Shown: piece after piece, positions 1-8,136 of the stretch
Layout: each line of letters starts with the position of its first letter
Numbering within the stretch: the stretch's first letter is position 1
Source of the DNA: Chara braunii
Lineage: Eukaryota > Streptophyta > Charophyceae > Charales > Characeae
DNA: 23,201 nucleotides
Direction of reading: 5' to 3'
Assembly: GCA_003427395.1 (NCBI GenBank)
Contig: BFEA01000362.1
Location: 1,168,997 to 1,192,197 of the forward strand
Program-made: the position numbers and the translations under genes
Notes under the pieces: model-generated
Told to the model about the DNA's origin: nothing
Databases searched by the model: none
Seen by the model: only the letters and a program-made list of their open reading frames with translations

Positions 1-311
1 ATCCTATCTAGCCCGTAAACATGCTCAGTCCATCTCTCATCTAATGATCGCTGGGTTTTCCTGATATAACAATTCCTGTGCCATGGGGAAACAAGGATAT
101 ACGTGCAACATTCGGACTTGGACCAGTCCTGTTCCTGTCGAAGCCAATTAACCCAATAGTCCTGAAATTTGTCGAGCCACGGGAAAGCCCCGCAAAAAAT
201 AAAAAAAAGCATAACCCATCGTAATATTAGTTCACCCGGTCGCCAACCCTTCCTATCCTGTAATCTCAAATATTTCCTTACCTGTATTACCTTACCCAAT
301 AAGTTCATCAT
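1..311 (-). CDS. Hypothetical ORF, partial, runs off the left edge
   Basis: The frame starts at an ATG ATG pair (311-306) and stays open for about 103 codons to base 1, with no stop inside the window. The nearest upstream in-frame stop is a TGA near 360. The product begins MMNLLGKVIQVRKYLRLQ. A hydrophobic stretch around residues 31-44 (VMLFFIFCGAFPWL) could be a membrane segment, and a Trp-rich polar region follows (WLDKFQDYWVNWLRQEQDW). I recognise no family. It lies directly downstream of the gypsy integrase tail on the same strand, so it may be a further reading frame of that element or sequence it inserted into. A run this long is unlikely by chance, but no homology supports it. Confidence 0.42.
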   Translation of the reverse strand, partial: MMNLLGKVIQVRKYLRLQDRKGWRPGELILRWVMLFFIFCGAFPWLDKFQDYWVNWLRQEQDWSKSECCTYILVSPWHRNCYIRKTQRSLDERWTEHVYGLDR

Positions 312-400
312 AAACAGCCAGTCAGGAGAAGCTGTAGCTAGGATACAACGGGATGAACATCACGAATAGCAGGTTGATCACCTGATCCGAAAGCAACCAA

Positions 401-523
401 AGCCCAAATTTCCGCCAACTCGGCGGCGGTGGTCTGCTTAGTGACATACGTAATATCATCCTTCTTGCATAGTTCTTGCAACTCTGGCTTCGTCATCCGA
501 AGAAGAATCTTCTGCAGATCTTC
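401..523 (-). pseudogene. SAP-like motif at the C-terminal end of the gypsy pol
   Basis: In a different minus frame, ending at TAG 340-338, a helix-turn-helix-like segment reads EDLQKILLRMTKPELQELCK then KDDITYVTKQTTAAELAEIW. The pattern (hydrophobic helix, ELxxLCK, short turn, K, second helix with ELxEIW) resembles the SAP DNA-binding motif. It could tether the integrase to DNA or chromatin in place of a chromodomain. The call rests on pattern only; it could also be an unrelated helical hairpin. Confidence 0.45.
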
Positions 524-1272
524 TGTATATCGTTCCCTGACACCAGGTCCAGCACCTGCAACAACCGCTTTTCTTCCTTGAAGAATGCAGTCAAACCCCA
601 ATCCGGAGCACAACCCATATTGAGGAGCGGATTGGTTTGCACATTCATCATGGGCAGCCGACGTGAAGAGTTGAGATAGTGATGCAGTCTGTGACTTGTT
701 CGCTGTACCTCGATTACGGAGAGTCGAGGGAACAGAGCGGGAGTGACGGAAGGAGGAATCGGAGTGGAGACAGGAGGGGCCGTAGTAGGGACGGGTGGGG
801 GTGTAGGAGGAGGGGTTCGTGAAGAGGAGGCAAGAGGTGGTTGTGCGCGAACGTGAGATGAAGACGGCGACGGGTGATTGGGTATCACAGAAGGGGGAGG
901 CAAGAGGTGGTTGTGCGCGAACGTGAGCTTGACTACGCGAAAACAACCAGAGTATTTGGGAGCAAGTTTCCGGTCGCGTGCACACTTACGTACCTGCACT
1001 AGGTCCCCTAACTTATATTGGTACGGGGGCCCAGCGTTTCCATTCCAGGCTTCGTAGCTACGGACCTGTCTACCGTGGGCCAGCATGGTCATCCTTTGAC
1101 TTTTTCGGGCTAGCTTTGGAACGGCCCGTTCCATCAAATCGGTGTACCTTTTGGCCTTAGCCTTGAGGGTTGCATGCGTGTCTCTACCCCCCGCTTCGGC
1201 AATTTCTAAGTTATCCCAGTAATCGACACAGGGGAGGTTATTAGTTCGAAGCTGAAAGGGGGTACAACCCAT
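493..1272 (-). pseudogene. pol: Integrase C-terminal domain and proline-rich extension
   Basis: After the frame change this frame gives CTPFQLRTNN, a helical spacer (KAKAKRYTDLMERAVPKLAR) and the integrase C-terminal small barrel YKLGDLVQVRKCARDRKLAP then KYSGCFRVVK, a non-specific DNA-binding fold. A Pro/Ser/Thr-rich stretch follows (SSSRTPPPTPPPVPTTAPPV) that overlaps a 32-bp direct repeat. No chromodomain is visible after the barrel, unlike many plant chromoviruses. Past about residue 210 the frame is probably not the ancestral one. Confidence 0.8.
826..927. repeat. Direct repeat, two 32-bp copies 70 bp apart
   Basis: Bases 826-857 and 896-927 are identical (starting GGAGGCAAGAGGTGG). The 70-bp offset is not a multiple of three, so the peptide HVRAQPPLAS appears in two different frames. 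The repeat lies in the Pro-rich linker of the gypsy element. Confidence 0.9.
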
Positions 1273-1687
1273 ATTCGTGAGGGGTGGCCCGGTGGATGCC
1301 GACGATCTGATATACGATATCAGGCCACAGACGCGTGTCATGTGCCGCTAAGTTCTTGCGAAGGGCGGTTTTAATCATATGGTTGGCGTTCTCGACCAAC
1401 CCGTTCGACTGGGACACGTGAGGTGTCGTATGTCGGAGTGCGACGCCCCTTCGCGCAAGCAGTTCTTCTACCTCGCCTTTAAATTCAGATCCATTGTCGG
1501 TTAGAATTTCTTTTGTATCTAGATGGGTATAGAGGAGTCGTTCGATGTACGTGGCAACTTCTGCGGCTTTTCGGGTCTTACAGAGATAGACCTCGATGTA
1601 CTTGGAAAAGTGGTCAATTAATACTAATAAAATAGAATATTCACAGCGGTTTGGGCCAGGTGGCACGTCAATATCTGTCGTGTCCAT
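1241..1687 (-). pseudogene. pol: Integrase catalytic core (rve, DDE)
   Basis: The core shows SMDTTDIDVPPGP (first Asp, residue 2), ILLVLIDHFSKYIEVY, EILTDNGSEFKGEVEELL (second Asp, D64) and HTTPHVSQSNGLVENANHM (Glu, E99). The D64-E99 distance is 35 residues, close to the usual spacing. Integrase joins element DNA to the target. All three acidic residues survive. The frame then breaks near 1265: a run of five C on the coding strand puts the following conserved P-F-Q-L block in the neighbouring frame, consistent with one extra base in a homopolymer (mutation or assembly error). Confidence 0.92.
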
Positions 1688-1693
1688 ACTGAC

Positions 1694-2071
1694 TCACTGA
1701 AAAAGACGCTCTTCTTCCGTTGGTACGATGGTGTTTGGTCCCCGTATAGGGGCGCGATCAGCGGCAGAGACCGGGCAGTTAGAGACAATGTATTTTACAT
1801 CACTTCGTATATTGGACCAGAACCATCGATTCTGGTCTACAGTTGCCTCCGTGACACGTATCATGAAATGAGCGGCCTGTTCCTCGTGAGCAGATCGGAT
1901 CCAATCGTATCTTTGGAAGAGATGGGGAACTGTCAGCCACGAACCCGATCCGTCAGTTTTACGCTTTTCCAAATGACCGTTGATCCATCGATAGTCCCGA
2001 GATCTCTTGGTCGCCCTACGTCTATCGTGTTTGGTGAGATGGCCCAATGATAATCCGCCTAATTTTCCCAA
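1694..2071 (-). pseudogene. pol: Integrase zinc-binding (HHCC) domain, one Cys lost
   Basis: The segment YRWINGHLEKRKTDGSGSW, VPHLFQRYDWIRSAHEEQAAH and WFWSNIRSDVKYIVSNCP matches the N-terminal H2C2 zinc region of Ty3/gypsy integrase. Ligands seen are H62, H68 and C99 of this frame. The second Cys of the usual C-x2-C is Ser (S102, TCT), so zinc binding is probably damaged. The first residues of the frame (to about 20) are likely out of frame relative to the ancestral protein. TGA at 1696-1694 separates this from the catalytic core, which follows in the same frame two codons later. Confidence 0.82.
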
Positions 2072-2553
2072 TAAAATATATCCGTCCAGACTTCCGCTCG
2101 TCGGTATTTCTCGTCGTATTCAGGTCCGTCCGTGCGGGCGGCCTCAAATAGAACCTCCGTAGGGAGCTTGTTCGTTCTACATAGGGGGCACCTCTATTCC
2201 TTGTTATTTGTCCGATATCGAACGCAGGCCCCGTGCACACGTGGCACATTCTACCCAATCGACAAACCCAGTTTCGAAGGGAGGACAGTCAACCCCATAA
2301 ACCCGTGCAATGCAATGCACGTGCAAAAATAACAGAATTTATTAGGGAGGGTGGCAAAGAAAGCGGAGGACGTGAGAGGGGCAGTATTAGCAGGAGATGA
2401 AGGGGTTGCAGAGGCGAGTGGAGTAGCCATGATGCTAGAGGAGGAGAGGATGCAGGGAGGGTAGAATATAGCAATTAGTCCTCGTGCCACTTACTGCTTC
2501 GATAAGATCTCCACTTGGCCGTACCGAGGTCCGATCTCCTGTTCGGGTTCGTT
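2072..2553 (-). pseudogene. Degraded connector between RNase H and integrase
   Basis: The RNase H frame can be followed with several stops to about 2045. Recognisable coding-like pieces are MATPLASATPSSPANTAPL (near 2430-2374) and TEVLFEAARTDGPEYDEKYR then RAEVWTDIFYWEN (about 2160-2062), ending at TAG 2061-2059. The integrase N-terminus then appears in another frame, so a frame change lies around 2045-2000. No domain is recognised in the connector itself. Confidence 0.45.
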
Positions 2554-3069
2554 TCACGGAATCACCTTCCCAACCTTTGGAACCTTCTCAGGCCGATGAA
2601 GACGTGTCAGCCCATCCGCATTCCCGTGTCTCTCGTGCTTCCGATGGCGGATGTCAAAGTCCATGCGCTGCAATACCGTTGCCCATCGCGTGATCATGCG
2701 TGAGTAATCCTTCGACTTCTTCAGAGCAAACAGGGGCTCATGATCAGCCACCAGGGTGAATTTTCGCCCGTACAGGTAAGCTCGAAAGTGACTGATCCCC
2801 CAGAGAGCCGCATAGCATTCGCCCGTTGGAGCGGCGTAATTGCGCTTGCAGGCGGGCACCAATTGGGACGCATATTCTACCACATTTTCGAGTCTGATTG
2901 GTCTCACCTGAGCAAGGATCGCCGAAATCGCCTCTGGCTGCCAGTTGGTGATGAGAACAAAAGGTTTTTCGGGATCTGGTCTTATAAGGACCAGAGCCGA
3001 AATGAGAGCAGCCTTGAGTTTGGAAAACGCTTGATCGCACTCCGGCGTCCAGATCAATGGCTGATCCAA
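2554..3069 (-). pseudogene. pol: RNase H domain of the gypsy pol, catalytic Asp replaced
   Basis: From DQPLIWTPECDQAFSKLK this frame encodes the RT connection and an RNase H domain that would degrade the RNA strand of the hybrid. Recognisable blocks are PFVLITNWQPEAISAILAQV, PTGECYAALWGISHFRAYLYG, FTLVADHEPLFAL, and HRKHERHGNADGLTRL. The usual first catalytic Asp in the T-D-W/A block is Asn here (N42, AAC at 2946-2944). Glu84 and Asp109 and the terminal NADGLTR block remain. The frame ends at TGA 2556-2554 soon after the domain. Confidence 0.9.
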
Positions 3070-3925
3070 TCGCCGCGAAGCCCTTGATAATTCTTCGGTA
3101 ATACGAGGCTAGGCCTAGGAAGGCGCGAACTTGCGTGATAGTGGTAGGCACTGGCGCGTTCCTAACAGCTGCCACCTTCAGCGGCTCCGGTTGGAGTTCC
3201 TTGTCCGTCACCACGTGCCCCAGGAAGGGAATGATGGTGAGGAAAAACTTACATTTCTTAAGCGCCACCTTGAAACCTGCATCTCGTAACTCATGCAGTG
3301 CCCATTCAATGTGCTGCACGTGTCCCTCGTAGGAGCTCGAATACACTAGGATGTCATCCATGTACTCAATCACGCAGTAGTTGATGATGCTCTGCACTAG
3401 ACAAGCCTTCCATACGAAATTCTGAAAAGCCATATTCATGGCCCGCTGAAACGTGGCAGNCGNATTGCAAATTCCCATCGCACATCGAACCCACTACCAC
3501 GTATCTTTAAACATCACAAAGGCCGTTTTCGGCCGATCTTCTTCCCGGACAAGAAGATGATGAAACCCATGACGACCATCAATCTTGCTGAAAAATCGAG
3601 CATCCACAATTGCATCCAATAACTCATCAATCCGGGGGAGGGAATACACATCTTTAATCGTGCTTTCATTTAGTTTTCGACAATCAATGCAAATGCGAAT
3701 CCCTCCAGCCTTTTTAGGTACGATCACTACAGGGAAAGACCATAGCCCTATAGCGGGTTCGATCCATCCATTAGCTTCGAACTCCTTAATCCACTGAAAG
3801 GCGGCCGCTCGTTGAGCTGGTGAGTATTGGTAGGGAGCGCAGCTAATAGGCGAATGATCTCTCATGAGAATAACATGTTCAATTGCATTACTTAAGCCAA
3901 TATCATTGTCCTGCATGCTCAACAC
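3070..3925 (-). pseudogene. pol: Reverse transcriptase domain of the gypsy pol
   Basis: RT fingers and palm are clear. GLWSFPVVIVPKKAGGIR then ICIDCRKLN is block 2; FFSKIDGRHGFHHLLV is motif A with the catalytic Asp in KID; ATFQRAM is block 4; EYMDDILVYSS is motif C with YMDD; FLGHVVT and VRAFLGLASYYRRIIKGF follow. All three catalytic Asp are present. A TAG at 3496-3494 breaks the frame between motif A and block 4. Two undetermined bases (3460 and 3463) fall just before ATFQRAM. Near 3070 the frame is lost: the usual spacer between the thumb and the RNase H start is shortened and the reading frame shifts. Confidence 0.93.
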
Positions 3926-3940
3926 TTCTGCGTAACTATT

Positions 3941-4537
3941 TTATACACAGATTAATGACTTCTGAAGTTCCGCGGGAACGTGACTCGGGAGGGGGATCAT
4001 TGATTCTCTGGAAATCTTAAGGGGCATATCAACCCAATCAACTGGTCGTTCTTGCCGATCATAGACGATAGAAAAAACGGAACTACTAGTGCTAACAGAG
4101 AAGACTGTCGCTATCATCTGGGACTCTGCGGGGCTGATCATCTCTGTTTCTTTAGTCTCAACATCAGTTTCTGAACCAACCGAGGTCGGTTCCACAGTTA
4201 GACCCGTTAGATCCGCCATTTCTTGGATCAGATCAGGTACATCACTTACTGGTGCTTCCGCCTCCTGTTTAATCAAGGGGATGGTGACTCCTGTCGTTAA
4301 TAACGATCTGGGCGGAAAAACAGAAACATCCAAATACTGTTCCGTTTGCTGATAACGCGTTCATAAGGAGAGAGCTTCTTCGTACAAAGTGCGAGGGGGT
4401 TCCAAATCATCAGCCAGGTCAGAAACTTGTAATATGGGTTCCCCGAGGAGGACTGAAGGACTGACCTGGGTTGCTATAGGCGTGAATGCACTGTCTTCAG
4501 AATCCACGTGGAAGCTTCGAGCGGTGTCGGGGCATAC
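3941..4537 (-). pseudogene. pol: Protease-RT linker of the gypsy pol, two in-frame stops
   Basis: The protease frame continues here after the stop at 4538. It is interrupted by TGA at 4363-4361 and by TAA at 3943-3941, then resumes as the RT N-terminus. The encoded sequence is acidic and Ser/Thr-rich (for example EMADLTGLTVEPTSVGSET) and has no recognised domain, typical of the variable spacer between protease and RT. Continuity of one frame across three stops shows point-mutation decay with no indel in this stretch. Confidence 0.7.
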
Positions 4538-6061
4538 TCAAAATTCTTCGAGGGTTTCATGTTCGAAAAGTTCAACCAGATGCTTCCATTCTTCTTTACT
4601 GGGCATCTCTTTTTCGTATTCTTGTTCCCTGATTCCATCCCCGAGGTGCAAGGGGGAGCACTCATCGGGATCAATGCCTCGGATCATCGCTATTTGGGGC
4701 GAGTTAGGAACTCGTTTTATCGTTCGGGTGGAAACCCGCAAAGGAACTGTCTGAGGCTTTCCCCCGGTTTGCGTGAGCACTAGTTGTTTCGAATCGAAAT
4801 GTAATCGTGCGCCTACAGCCATTGCCCAAGGTAATCCCAACAACACAGAGTAGGAACGTACGTCGATTACAAGTGCGTTAACTAGGACGTGTACTCGTCC
4901 GACCTTTACAGCCACGTTTTCGATAATCCCTACAATGTTCATTGTTTCCTCGACGACAGAGACATAGTTGTCTTCGCCAGATTGAGGAAGAATGGACTCA
5001 AGTCGCCCTGTCGTCTTGACGGTATCTAACGATATGGCCACTGCAGACGACCCTGTGTCGATAAGGGCATTAAACGACTCGCCCCAAACTTCACAGTCAC
5101 ATTCCGCACTTTTCCATAGCACCGACCGAGCTCGTACGAAGTGAACCTTTTCTGCTAAAGAGATCGCTGCTATACGGGCGGCTTCAGGTTTGGGCTCTTT
5201 TGTGTCATGTTCGGGAGACACGACTTCCTCGCTTCCTTCCTTCTTCTTCAATATCCGTTGTATGCGCTGATAAGTGAAACGCTTTTGATTTTTCTGGCAT
5301 TGTTGTAGAAGCTTATCGTTCGCCACTTCAGATATGGTGAGCAGATGTCCCACTGGGACGGGCACGCGAATGTCTAACTGCTTGAGTGTTCTCAGTACGT
5401 CAATATCTCCTGTCCGAAACTGCGGTCCTGGATTGGATTCGCGATCGTCCCACTCGAGATCATCTGGGACCAATCGAATTGCTCCGATCATGCCTGCGAG
5501 ATGGAGATACTCAAGAGGGTCGACCACGTCAGCGACGTCAGAGGAAGAAGCTCCAGAGGTTGACGCTGTTATCAACGACAGGGAAGGCTGCTCAGGGACA
5601 TATGCCCCGAGTTCTCCTCCTTGGTTCGTATCCATCAAAGCAGCCACTCGTCCTTGATTCAGGGCCACGGGGGCCGCCGCAGGTGGGTGCTGACTTCGCC
5701 TGGGCTGCGGGCAATCGCGGGCGAAATGTCCGGGCTGTTTGCAGTTAAAACACTCAATCTTTCCGACCTGATTCGCTAGATGAGGGAACTGAGGTGCGTA
5801 ACCTGGAGTAGGTGGGGCAGGCAGGAGTGGAAATGACGCAGGGGCAGGTCGGGCAGGGGCCAAGTTAGGCTTGATCAACCTGCTCATTATCTTCTCCATC
5901 CTTTCCATATGGGCGGCCTGCATTTGGATCAAATTACTCATCCATTCGGACTGTTTGGTAGTCGCTGTATGGATCATCTGGGCAAGATGTAAGTTGGTTA
6001 TGGATGGCGAGGGGGATCCAGGTAGGATCCCACTCATGACTATCGCAATTGGTTGATTCAT
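4538..6061 (-). pseudogene. gag-pro: gag nucleocapsid knuckle plus aspartic protease
   Basis: This 507-codon frame has a Met/Gln-rich N-terminal helix region, a Pro-rich segment (residues 64-95) and a CCHC zinc knuckle CFNCKQPGHFARDC at 104-117 (C-x2-C-x4-H-x4-C). A 200-residue acidic and polar linker follows. The retropepsin-like protease has its catalytic triplet in NALIDTGSSAVAIS (D335-T336-G337) and a typical second block YSVLLGLPWAM at 404-414. The knuckle binds element RNA; the protease would cut the polyprotein. Both look intact. The ORF begins at an ATG overlapping the capsid stop and ends at TGA 4540-4538, after which the same frame continues into the pre-RT linker, so that stop looks like a nonsense mutation. 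Confidence 0.9.
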
Positions 6062-6816
6062 CGGACGAGGGGGAGAAGAGACGGGCGGGTATCGGAAACA
6101 GATCTCTCGGGGAGATCATGGTCGGAGCGAGGATAGAACCGTTCTACCGCTTGCAGCCATGATCGCCTTTTTGCTGCTACATCCCGTATAGTATCAGTAA
6201 TATCTTCGTCTCCCTGCCTGATATATTTTTTTGTATCGGCCAAGTTCAGTTCTAGTGCTTTTGCGATAATAGTGGGGAGCGGGTGCACCTTCGGCGGGAC
6301 TTTTTTTTGCAACTTTGTTTTTAACGCGGGACTTCGTAGGTGATCGATGAACAGATCTCGAGCGGACTTCTCGTCTCGCCCACATTTGTCGAGCGTGGTT
6401 TGAAATCGATCTACGAAATCGGGCAACAATTTTCCCGGTCCTTGTGACCAATTTTTAAGTACGTACCACGCGACATCTTCACTGACTGTATCAAATAGAG
6501 ACAAAAAGGCTTGTTTGAAGGTATTCCAATCTACCCATGCATGCTTTCTAAACCAGTCATGCGAGGTATTGCGGAGTAGCAAGGTAAGAACGCGGGGAAG
6601 ATCGGTTGCGCTGTAGTTTTGAGCTTCGACAGCTTCCAGCCAAGCCTCGGGATGGATATGGTTGAGGAAGAAAGAGAAGGGGGCGGGGATGCTAACGATC
6701 ACCCTAGTACCGTCCAATATTGGTACAGTTGGTAGGACAGCACCAGATATAGATCGGGTTACGGAATGATCTCGATGAGCTAGTTGAGGGTCTCTCCTAC
6801 CTCTTGCCAGTTCGGC
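6058..6816 (-). pseudogene. gag: gag capsid region of the gypsy element
   Basis: This frame is open from a TAG at 6819-6817 to a TGA at 6060-6058. It has the layout of a retrotransposon gag (CA) domain: PEAWLEAVEAQNYSATDLP, then HDWFRKHAWVDWNTFKQAF, then LKNWSQGPGKLLPDFVDRF, which correspond to the W...F and L..W.QG....F.. blocks of Ty3 gag. No ATG occurs in frame before or inside the first block; a TTG at 6717 is the only start-like codon near the N-terminus. So the start is mutated, or translation began in another frame. The TGA overlaps an ATG of the next ORF as ATGA. The zinc knuckle expected at the C-terminus lies in that next frame. Confidence 0.8.
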
Positions 6817-6844
6817 CTACTATCATCAGAACCGACACGTGTCG

Positions 6845-6856
6845 CCTTCGATACCA
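6845..6856 (-). promoter_or_regulatory. Candidate primer binding site (initiator tRNA-Met type)
   Basis: The minus strand reads TGGTATCGAAGG. The first seven bases match TGGTATC, the complement of the initiator tRNA-Met 3' end used by many plant LTR elements (usual start TGGTATCAGAGC); 9 of 12 bases agree. It lies about 30-140 bp upstream of the gag frame, as expected. The adjacent sequence does not end in the CA expected of an LTR terminus, so the call is weak. Confidence 0.3.
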
Positions 6857-6961
6857 ACCTCACGCCCCGGCTGCCTTCCTTTCGGAGTGCTAAATATGCG
6901 GAAGGAGGCCCAAAAAACAGCAAGATGGGGTGTGCCAATGATTTTTGGAAATTGAGTGTGG

Positions 6962-7483
6962 CAACAGAAAAATTCCCACGAGAAATGAAAGTTGAAAAAA
7001 CATTCTTAAAAAAAAAAATCCTTCATATTTATAAAATATCATTCCAATCTTCGTCTAATTCTAAAATTTTCAGTTTTATTTGATAAGTTCCCATATAAAT
7101 ATGAGTTTTCCCTTCCAACTACATTTATTTGTTCAAAATGGAATGAAAGTTTGGACGAGTTTATAAAATGTTTTAATTAAACTTTCATTCTACTACAACA
7201 AATATCTTCTAATTTAAATTAAATCAACCTATTTATGACAAAAATGTTTTACTTAGAATGACAATCCAATTAAAATATTTCATGAACTCGTCCAGACTTC
7301 CATTCCATCTCTAGCCTGCAGTTCAAATAAGAAGGGATACCCCATTCTTGGAAGGAAAGTTTTCAAGTAAGAAAGAAACTTTTAAAATTGGAATGACATT
7401 TTAAAGATGGAATGAAAATTTGAAATTTAGAATGTAATTTTAATATAGAATGATTATTTAATTCTGGGAAATTTTTCTGTTGG
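6962..7483. mobile_element. AT-rich foldback / MITE-like element
   Basis: The ends are inverted copies: CAACAGAAAAATTCCCA at 6962-6978 and, inverted, TGGGAAATTTTTCTGTTG at 7466-7483, with a one-base indel. Inside, two 41-bp arms (7138-7178 and 7268-7308) are inverted copies with 36 of 41 matches, and other parts of the halves also align loosely (for example CATTCCAAT and TTTATAAAATAT tracts). There is no ORF of substance. This is the structure of a non-autonomous foldback transposon or MITE. No clear target duplication was found. It lies upstream of the gypsy gag, perhaps inside its former 5' LTR. Confidence 0.65.
7138..7308. repeat. Inner inverted repeat, 41-bp arms
   Basis: Arms 7138-7178 and 7268-7308 (both containing GGACGAGTT when read outward) pair with five mismatches; the spacer is 89 bp. 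All five differences are transitions. Confidence 0.9.
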
Positions 7484-7596
7484 GGGATACAGACGGAACT
7501 GAAATCCCCCGTGTTGGTCCGATGAAGTAAGTTGGTTATTTTCGCGCGTCGCAGAATGCGCGCGCGAGCATGGCGAGAAAAGAGAAAAATCCAAAT

Positions 7597-8136
7597 TCAA
7601 TCCAAAAAGTATTGTTGAGCTTCCCACCGTGCTACGGCCCGTCGTTTAGAGCGGAAGGGCTTCGGCACGCTTCGCGTGTCTCGTTTTCGGATCAAATCCT
7701 GTCGTCGCTCGATGGTCAGTTCTGAATTCGATGTGGAGGGTCGCAGACGCGTGGCTCTTTCCTTATACTCGTCCTCACTCCGTATTCGGTAGTGGAAGCC
7801 CTTTGCTTTGTAGCGATCGAAACGCTGACACTCTGTGCACAGGGTTCGAGGCCAATGGGGCGCCACTTCCGTCCACGGAATGACGATCAACTCGTTAAAG
7901 GGGAGCAATATTGAGTAGGGTGGGAAGTGCATGTCGATAATGACAAACCCAACTTCTACGAACCCTGAACAACGGTTTGCCGGAGGGAAATAGTATTGCC
8001 CACTGATCTGTGCGATAGCTTCTTGTACGTCCCACTCACATACATGTGTTATTTCCTCGTTGTACGGAAAAGGCCGTGTTGATACGGGAGGTACAGGAGG
8101 TTGACGCCCGATCGGAGGGTACTTGTCAGTCCACAT
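7597..8136 (-). CDS. Hypothetical protein, unrecognised
   Basis: The first ATG in this frame is at 8136 (MWTDKYPPIGRQPPVPPV) and gives about 179 residues; a GTG 16 codons upstream is a less likely start. A central region has hydrophobic strands (GFVEVGFVIIDMHFPPYSI, LLPFNELIVIPWTEVAP) and a C-x2-C pair (LCTECQRF). The C-terminal third is strongly basic (KRDTRSVPKPFRSKRRAVAR), which could be a nuclear-localisation or nucleic-acid-binding tail. The composition is not low-complexity and the ORF is long for chance. No family was recognised. Its position between the foldback element and the zinc-knuckle ORF, on the same strand, suggests part of another mobile element or an exon. Confidence 0.42.
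   Translation of the reverse strand: MWTDKYPPIGRQPPVPPVSTRPFPYNEEITHVCEWDVQEAIAQISGQYYFPPANRCSGFVEVGFVIIDMHFPPYSILLPFNELIVIPWTEVAPHWPRTLCTECQRFDRYKAKGFHYRIRSEDEYKERATRLRPSTSNSELTIERRQDLIRKRDTRSVPKPFRSKRRAVARWEAQQYFLD

Larger units (their letters stand above)
338..6856 (-). mobile_element. Decayed Ty3/gypsy (Metaviridae-type) LTR retrotransposon, internal region
   Basis: On the minus strand the domain order is gag CA, CCHC knuckle, aspartic protease, RT, RNase H, integrase. RNase H before integrase is the Ty3/gypsy order (Ty1/copia has integrase first). The coding path changes frame near 6060, 3070, 2045, 1270 and between about 860 and 520. In-frame stops lie at 4540, 4363, 3943, 3496 and 1696, with more in the RNase H-integrase connector. 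Candidate limits are a TGGTATC primer-site-like motif at 6856 and the stop at 338. I could not find a matching LTR pair by eye; the downstream LTR may lie beyond the left edge. The element cannot encode an intact polyprotein. Confidence 0.9.

Noticed and set aside
493-1000. Chromodomain after integrase
   Set aside because: No aromatic-cage pattern is visible; the segment is Pro-rich.
6857-7600. 5' LTR of the gypsy element
   Set aside because: I looked for a copy at 1-490 and for TG...CA ends and found neither; the other LTR may be outside the window.
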